This document shows positions 60,582 through 64,000 of a stretch of DNA of 64,000 nt, in pieces (the first letter of the stretch is position 1; every line of letters begins with the position of its first letter). The notes below the pieces were generated by a model. That model was not told the origin of the DNA and did no database searches. It was given only the letters and a program-made list of their open reading frames with translations. The stretch spans positions 992,001 through 1,056,000 of the forward strand of contig NZ_CP182485.1 in assembly GCF_048282545.1 (NCBI RefSeq). Reading direction: 5' to 3'. The DNA comes from Opacimonas immobilis (GTDB lineage: Bacteria; Pseudomonadota; Gammaproteobacteria; Enterobacterales; Alteromonadaceae). The position numbers and the translations under genes were made by a program.

Positions 60582-61690
60582 AAATTCGTGCGCACAATCT
60601 GCTATTAGATAATGAGTTTGTCACAGAACAAACCGTACATATAGAATCTGGCAAAATCATCGATATTTATCCTAGTCGTAACGAAGCTGTCGAGCATGAC
60701 GTGCATTATTTGGTGCCAAGTTATATCGATTTGCAAGTCAATGGTGGTGGTGGTGTATTATTACAAGAAGATGTGAAGGCATCTGATATATTAAAGGTTG
60801 TGAGTGCTCACTCTAAATTTGGTTCTGGATTTATATTGCCGACCTTGATCACGAATTCTTATCTTGCAATGCAACAATGCGCTGATGCAGTGATCCAGGC
60901 CAGAGAACAAACCAGTGCAGTGCTTGGCGTGCATTTTGAGGGGCCTTGGTTAGCTAAAGCAAAAAAAGGGATCCATCTTGAGCAACATATTCGTGCACCA
61001 TCGGATGCTGAGCTTGCTTTGATTTCGGATGTTCAGCTGGGCAAAGTGCTCATTACTTTAGCCCCAGAAACCGTTCCTGTTGATGTGATTACCGACTTGG
61101 TGGCACGAGGCGTTGTTATCAGCTTGGGGCATTCTAATGCCACCCACGAACAAGTATTAGCGGCTATTGAGGCTGGAGCTTCGGGTTTTACGCATTTATA
61201 CAACGCTATGAGTGGCTTGCAAGGGCGGAACCCGGGTATGGTAGGGGTCGCATTAGGCGAGGAGAGTACTTTTGCCGGGCTCATCGTTGATCATCATCAC
61301 GTAAGCCCTTATGCCGTTCGCTTGGCATATCAAAATAAATCATTCCAACGTTTGTGTTTGGTCACCGATGCGATGGCGCATGTTGGTTCATCAAATGATG
61401 TTCTACCGTATTTTGATACTCAGATTACGCAACGAGATGGAAAACTCACGACCCCTGATGGGGCTTTGGCTGGATCTTGTTTGACCATGCATGAAGCCGT
61501 TTTGAATATGCATAGAGATATCGGGGTATCATTTGAGCACAGTGTCATTATGGCGTCACGTACTCCTGCAAACTGGCTGGGATTGTATGAGTATGGACGA
61601 ATAGGTATTGATGTGAGTGCAAATTTACTTGGAATAAACAGTGAGTTAGTCATTACTTCTCATTGGCGTGATGGAGTGTTAGTTGAGTGA
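60578..61690 (+). CDS. nagA: NagA, N-acetylglucosamine-6-phosphate deacetylase
   Basis: 370 residues of the amidohydrolase fold. NagA makes glucosamine-6-phosphate and acetate. IDLQVNGGGG replaces the usual HxH metal site as in E. coli NagA. The metal and substrate residues are in GVHFEGPWLAKAKKGIH, SLGHSNATHEQ, THLYNAMSGLQGRNPGMVG and LVTDAMAHVG (catalytic Asp). It converts the product of NagK and also that of MurQ, so it links this operon to the murQ region. nagB is not in the window. A terminator follows. Confidence 0.96.
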   Translation: MKIRAHNLLLDNEFVTEQTVHIESGKIIDIYPSRNEAVEHDVHYLVPSYIDLQVNGGGGVLLQEDVKASDILKVVSAHSKFGSGFILPTLITNSYLAMQQCADAVIQAREQTSAVLGVHFEGPWLAKAKKGIHLEQHIRAPSDAELALISDVQLGKVLITLAPETVPVDVITDLVARGVVISLGHSNATHEQVLAAIEAGASGFTHLYNAMSGLQGRNPGMVGVALGEESTFAGLIVDHHHVSPYAVRLAYQNKSFQRLCLVTDAMAHVGSSNDVLPYFDTQITQRDGKLTTPDGALAGSCLTMHEAVLNMHRDIGVSFEHSVIMASRTPANWLGLYEYGRIGIDVSANLLGINSELVITSHWRDGVLVE

Positions 61691-61731
61691 ATGCGTTAAC
61701 CAGCAGGTGAATCAGTATTAGACAGGTGGAT

Positions 61732-61766
61732 AAAAAAACGCATCTCAGCTAACCAAGATGCGTTTT
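61732..61766. terminator. bidirectional intrinsic terminator between nagA and fadA
   Basis: A-run (61732-61738), stem ACGCATCT (61738-61745) / AGATGCGT (61756-61763) around a 10-nt loop, then TTTT. Flanking A and T extend the pairing to 11 bp. It serves the two convergent genes. Confidence 0.8.
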
Positions 61767-61786
61767 CTATTTTGTGTAGGTGAGTG

Positions 61787-62950
61787 CTACATCTTCTCAA
61801 AGATTGTTGCGATACCTTGTCCGTAACCAATGCACATGGTTGCAAGGCCAACGTTGTGACCTTGTTGCTCCATCACATTGATGAGCGTGGTAGAGATCCG
61901 CGCACCTGAGCAACCTAACGGGTGCCCCAAAGCAATCGCGCCACCATTTTGGTTGACTTTCTCATCGTATTGCTCAAGCCAACCAAGTTGCTTAATACAA
62001 GATAAAGCTTGTGCAGCAAAGGCTTCATTGAACTCGGCAATATCGATATCAGCCATGGTCATCCCAGCACGCTGCAAGGCTTTCTTGGTCGCGGGTACTG
62101 GACCAAAACCCATGATTGCGGCATCACAACCCGATACGGCCATTGCTTTGATCTTAGCGCGAGGGGTTAAGCCTAGGGCTTTGGCGCGATCAGCCGACAT
62201 CAACAACATGGCCGATGCTCCATCTGAAATAGCAGAAGACGTACCAGCTGTGACCGTACCATTGGCTGGGTCAAACACAGGGCGTAAACCAGCTAAGGTT
62301 TCTACCGTCGTTTCAGGACGAATCACTTCGTCGTGTGTAACAAGTGTTAGAACGCCATTGGCGTCATGGCCTTCAATCGGCACAATTTCTTTATCCCAAC
62401 GGCTTTCGAGATGAGCCTGATGCGCTCGCTGGTGCGAACGCGCAGCAAATTCATCCTGCATTTCGCGAGAAATACCGTTCTGCTTACCAAGTAACTCAGC
62501 GGTAAGGCCCATCGAGCCTGAGGCCATTGCCGTGGTGCGATTAAGCTGGGTGTTCAAATCAATGTTGTAGTCCATCGGCACATGACCCATGTGTTCGACA
62601 CCACCGACCATGTAGACATCGCCTTGCCCTAACATGATACCTTTCGCGGCGTCATGCAGTGCTTGCATAGAGGAACCGCACAGACGATTTACCGTGACCG
62701 CAGCCGTTGAACGAGGAATGTCTGTCAATAGCTGTGCATTTCGCGCAACATTAAAGCCTTGTTCTTTGGTTTGTTGCACACAGCCCCAAATGATATCTTC
62801 AATCTCAACTGGATCCACCTCTGGGTTGCGTTTAAGTAATGCTGTCATCAAGTGAGCAGACAGTGTTTCTGCACGAACGTTGCGAAATACACCACCTTTA
62901 GAACGACCCATCGGGGTACGAATACAATCGATTACGACGACTTCTTTCAT
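61787..62950 (-). CDS. fadA: FadA, 3-ketoacyl-CoA thiolase
   Basis: The 387-residue thiolase forms the beta subunit of the aerobic fatty-acid oxidation complex. The acylated Cys91 is in NRLCGSSMQALHDAAKG; the second catalytic Cys is in MCIGYGQG at the C-terminus, and the His in GHPLGCSGAR. The FadA-specific start VVVIDCIRTPMGRSKGGVFRNVRAE is clear. It lies 20 bp behind fadB, with a good ribosome site, as in E. coli fadBA. Confidence 0.97.
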   Translation of the reverse strand: MKEVVVIDCIRTPMGRSKGGVFRNVRAETLSAHLMTALLKRNPEVDPVEIEDIIWGCVQQTKEQGFNVARNAQLLTDIPRSTAAVTVNRLCGSSMQALHDAAKGIMLGQGDVYMVGGVEHMGHVPMDYNIDLNTQLNRTTAMASGSMGLTAELLGKQNGISREMQDEFAARSHQRAHQAHLESRWDKEIVPIEGHDANGVLTLVTHDEVIRPETTVETLAGLRPVFDPANGTVTAGTSSAISDGASAMLLMSADRAKALGLTPRAKIKAMAVSGCDAAIMGFGPVPATKKALQRAGMTMADIDIAEFNEAFAAQALSCIKQLGWLEQYDEKVNQNGGAIALGHPLGCSGARISTTLINVMEQQGHNVGLATMCIGYGQGIATIFEKM

Positions 62951-62970
62951 TTTTTCTCTCCTTTGGTCGT

Positions 62971-64000
62971 TTAAGCGGTGAAATATGATTGGCCAGTGGC
63001 GGCCATTTCGCGCACACCATCTGAAATTTGATAAATCGGACCTAAGTGCGCGTATTTATCTGCTAAATCAACGAAGTTTTGTAAGCCCATGGTTTCAATA
63101 TAACGGAAGATACCGCCTCTGAATGGCGGGAATCCGATGCCGTATAACAGAGCCATATCAGCTTCAGCAGCGCTCGCCACAATACCTTCTTCCAAACAGC
63201 GAATGGATTCATTAGCCATAGGGATCATTAAGCGTGCAATGACTTCCTCAGCGTCAAACGTTTTAGTGGGTGCGGCGTGTTCGGCAATCATATCAATCGC
63301 GACTTGTGCGGGCGTTTTCATTGGGCGACCGCGTTTGTCTTTGCCGTGATCGTAGAAACCAACACCATTCTTTTGGCCTAAGCGATTAGCGTTGTACATT
63401 AAAGACACAGGATCGTTTTCGATTTTTTGCATGCGCTCAGGAATACCTTCTGCCATGACACTTGAAGCATGATCAGCGGTATCAATGCCTACGACATCCA
63501 ATAGGTAGGCGGGCCCCATAGGCCAACCAAATTGTTTTTCCATGATTTTATCTACAGCAACAAAATCCGCGCCATCCAAAATCAGCTGACTGAAACCAGC
63601 GAAGTATGGGAACAGCACTCGGTTAACCAAAAATCCAGGACAGTCATTGACCACGATAGGCGTCTTGCCCATGGTCAAGGCCATGGCAACAACCGCTGCG
63701 ATCGTTTCATCTGTGGTTTTTTCACCGCGAATGATTTCAACGAGAGGCATTCTGTGCACGGGGTTAAAGAAGTGCATCCCGCAAAAACGCTCTGGCTTTT
63801 GCAGTGATTCAGCCAATTGATTAATAGAAATCGTCGATGTGTTCGAAGTAATGATGGCATCATCTGCCACATGTGTTTCGGTTTCGGCTAATACAATCCC
63901 TTTGACTTTCGGGTTTTCAACAACCGCCTCTATCACCAAATCGGCATGGGCAATCGCACTGTAATCCAACGTTGGTGTAATATTGTTGAGGGTTGCCGCC
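62971..64000 (-). CDS. fadB: FadB, fatty-acid oxidation complex alpha subunit (C-terminal part)
   Basis: Only the last ~342 residues are in the window; the frame stays open to the edge. FadB combines enoyl-CoA hydratase (N-terminal, outside) and 3-hydroxyacyl-CoA dehydrogenase. Present are the end of the NAD-binding Rossmann domain (VIEAVVENPKVKG, SNTSTISI), the catalytic His in MHFFNPVHRMPLVEI, and the two helical C-terminal domains, with VNDCPGFLVNRVLFPYF and GIGFPPFRGGIFRY. Order fadB-fadA is the standard operon. The FadR control region would be outside. Confidence 0.96.
   Translation of the reverse strand, partial: AATLNNITPTLDYSAIAHADLVIEAVVENPKVKGIVLAETETHVADDAIITSNTSTISINQLAESLQKPERFCGMHFFNPVHRMPLVEIIRGEKTTDETIAAVVAMALTMGKTPIVVNDCPGFLVNRVLFPYFAGFSQLILDGADFVAVDKIMEKQFGWPMGPAYLLDVVGIDTADHASSVMAEGIPERMQKIENDPVSLMYNANRLGQKNGVGFYDHGKDKRGRPMKTPAQVAIDMIAEHAAPTKTFDAEEVIARLMIPMANESIRCLEEGIVASAAEADMALLYGIGFPPFRGGIFRYIETMGLQNFVDLADKYAHLGPIYQISDGVREMAATGQSYFTA

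Noticed and set aside
1..64000. Search by eye for mobile elements, CRISPR arrays, tRNA/rRNA genes, phage or toxin-antitoxin islands
   Set aside because: No integrase or transposase, no long direct or terminal repeats, no regularly spaced repeats and no tRNA-like cloverleaf were noticed; gene order is that of core chromosome.

Overview
The window is 64 kb of a gammaproteobacterial chromosome. Gene content and order point to the Alteromonadales (an Alteromonas/Glaciecola-like marine bacterium). The evidence is the conserved gammaproteobacterial blocks (mutH/rppH-ptsP-lgt-thyA, tolC/nudF-yqiB-yqiA-parE, epmB/efp-epmA, ftsB-ispD-ispF-truD-surE-pcm-yqaA-nlpD-rpoS, fadBA), combined with a BadF-type GlcNAc kinase next to nagA and a PrsT-type TPR lipoprotein. 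Base composition is moderate and even. I saw no prophage, insertion sequence, CRISPR array, tRNA or rRNA. The family assignment rests on recognition of proteins and gene order, not on a search.

Layout. 1-12 kb: the end of purK, a His-rich PCu(A)C-like copper lipoprotein, an exported PQQ-type sugar dehydrogenase, rluA-rapA, a PIN-PhoH ATPase, a DUF962 membrane protein, the chaperone-redoxin cnoX, purA, a VOC protein and ggt. 12-18 kb: a cell-wall sugar block with an exported GH3 (NagZ-like) hexosaminidase, an exported NamZ (DUF1343) muramidase, murQ and the alanine racemase alr. 18-25 kb: putA, the CYTH-CHAD triphosphatase ygiF, and two tandem paralogous genes of no recognised family. 24.4-30.6 kb: mutH, diverging from rppH-ptsP-tauE-lgt-thyA, with a short apparent gene remnant behind thyA. 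30.6-37 kb: azoR, a pirin, an AmpG-like muropeptide permease, cysG and deaD. 37-40 kb: a large prsT-like TPR lipoprotein gene closed by a strong terminator. 40-46.7 kb: tolC diverging from nudF-yqiB-yqiA-parE plus an unknown membrane-anchored protein. The cpdA gene usual at this locus is missing. 46.7-49.6 kb: the EF-P modification block epmB/efp-epmA. 49.8-53 kb: a GNAT enzyme, rlmG-ppi, alkB-bolA. 53-59.5 kb: rpoS-nlpD-yqaA-pcm-surE-truD-ispF-ispD-ftsB on the minus strand. 59.7-64 kb: nagK-nagA, then fadA and the end of fadB.

How the genes work together. Peptidoglycan turnover is the recurring theme. GH3 and NamZ are both predicted to be exported and could release GlcNAc and MurNAc outside the cytoplasm. 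AmpG imports anhydro-muropeptides, MurQ converts MurNAc-6P to GlcNAc-6P, and NagK/NagA handle GlcNAc. No MurNAc kinase or MurNAc transporter is visible. The second theme is translation and stationary phase: EF-P and its lysylation enzymes, RpoS, BolA, SurE and Pcm.

Most noteworthy observations: a perfect intrinsic terminator lying inside the 5' coding region of epmA; a tandem pair of about 48% identical proteins of unknown family (23.3-24.3 kb); a 12-bp inverted repeat flanking the murQ promoter region; an exported B. subtilis-like NagZ/NamZ pair with murQ; an apparent gamma-glutamylcyclotransferase-like remnant after thyA; and the loss of cpdA from its usual slot.
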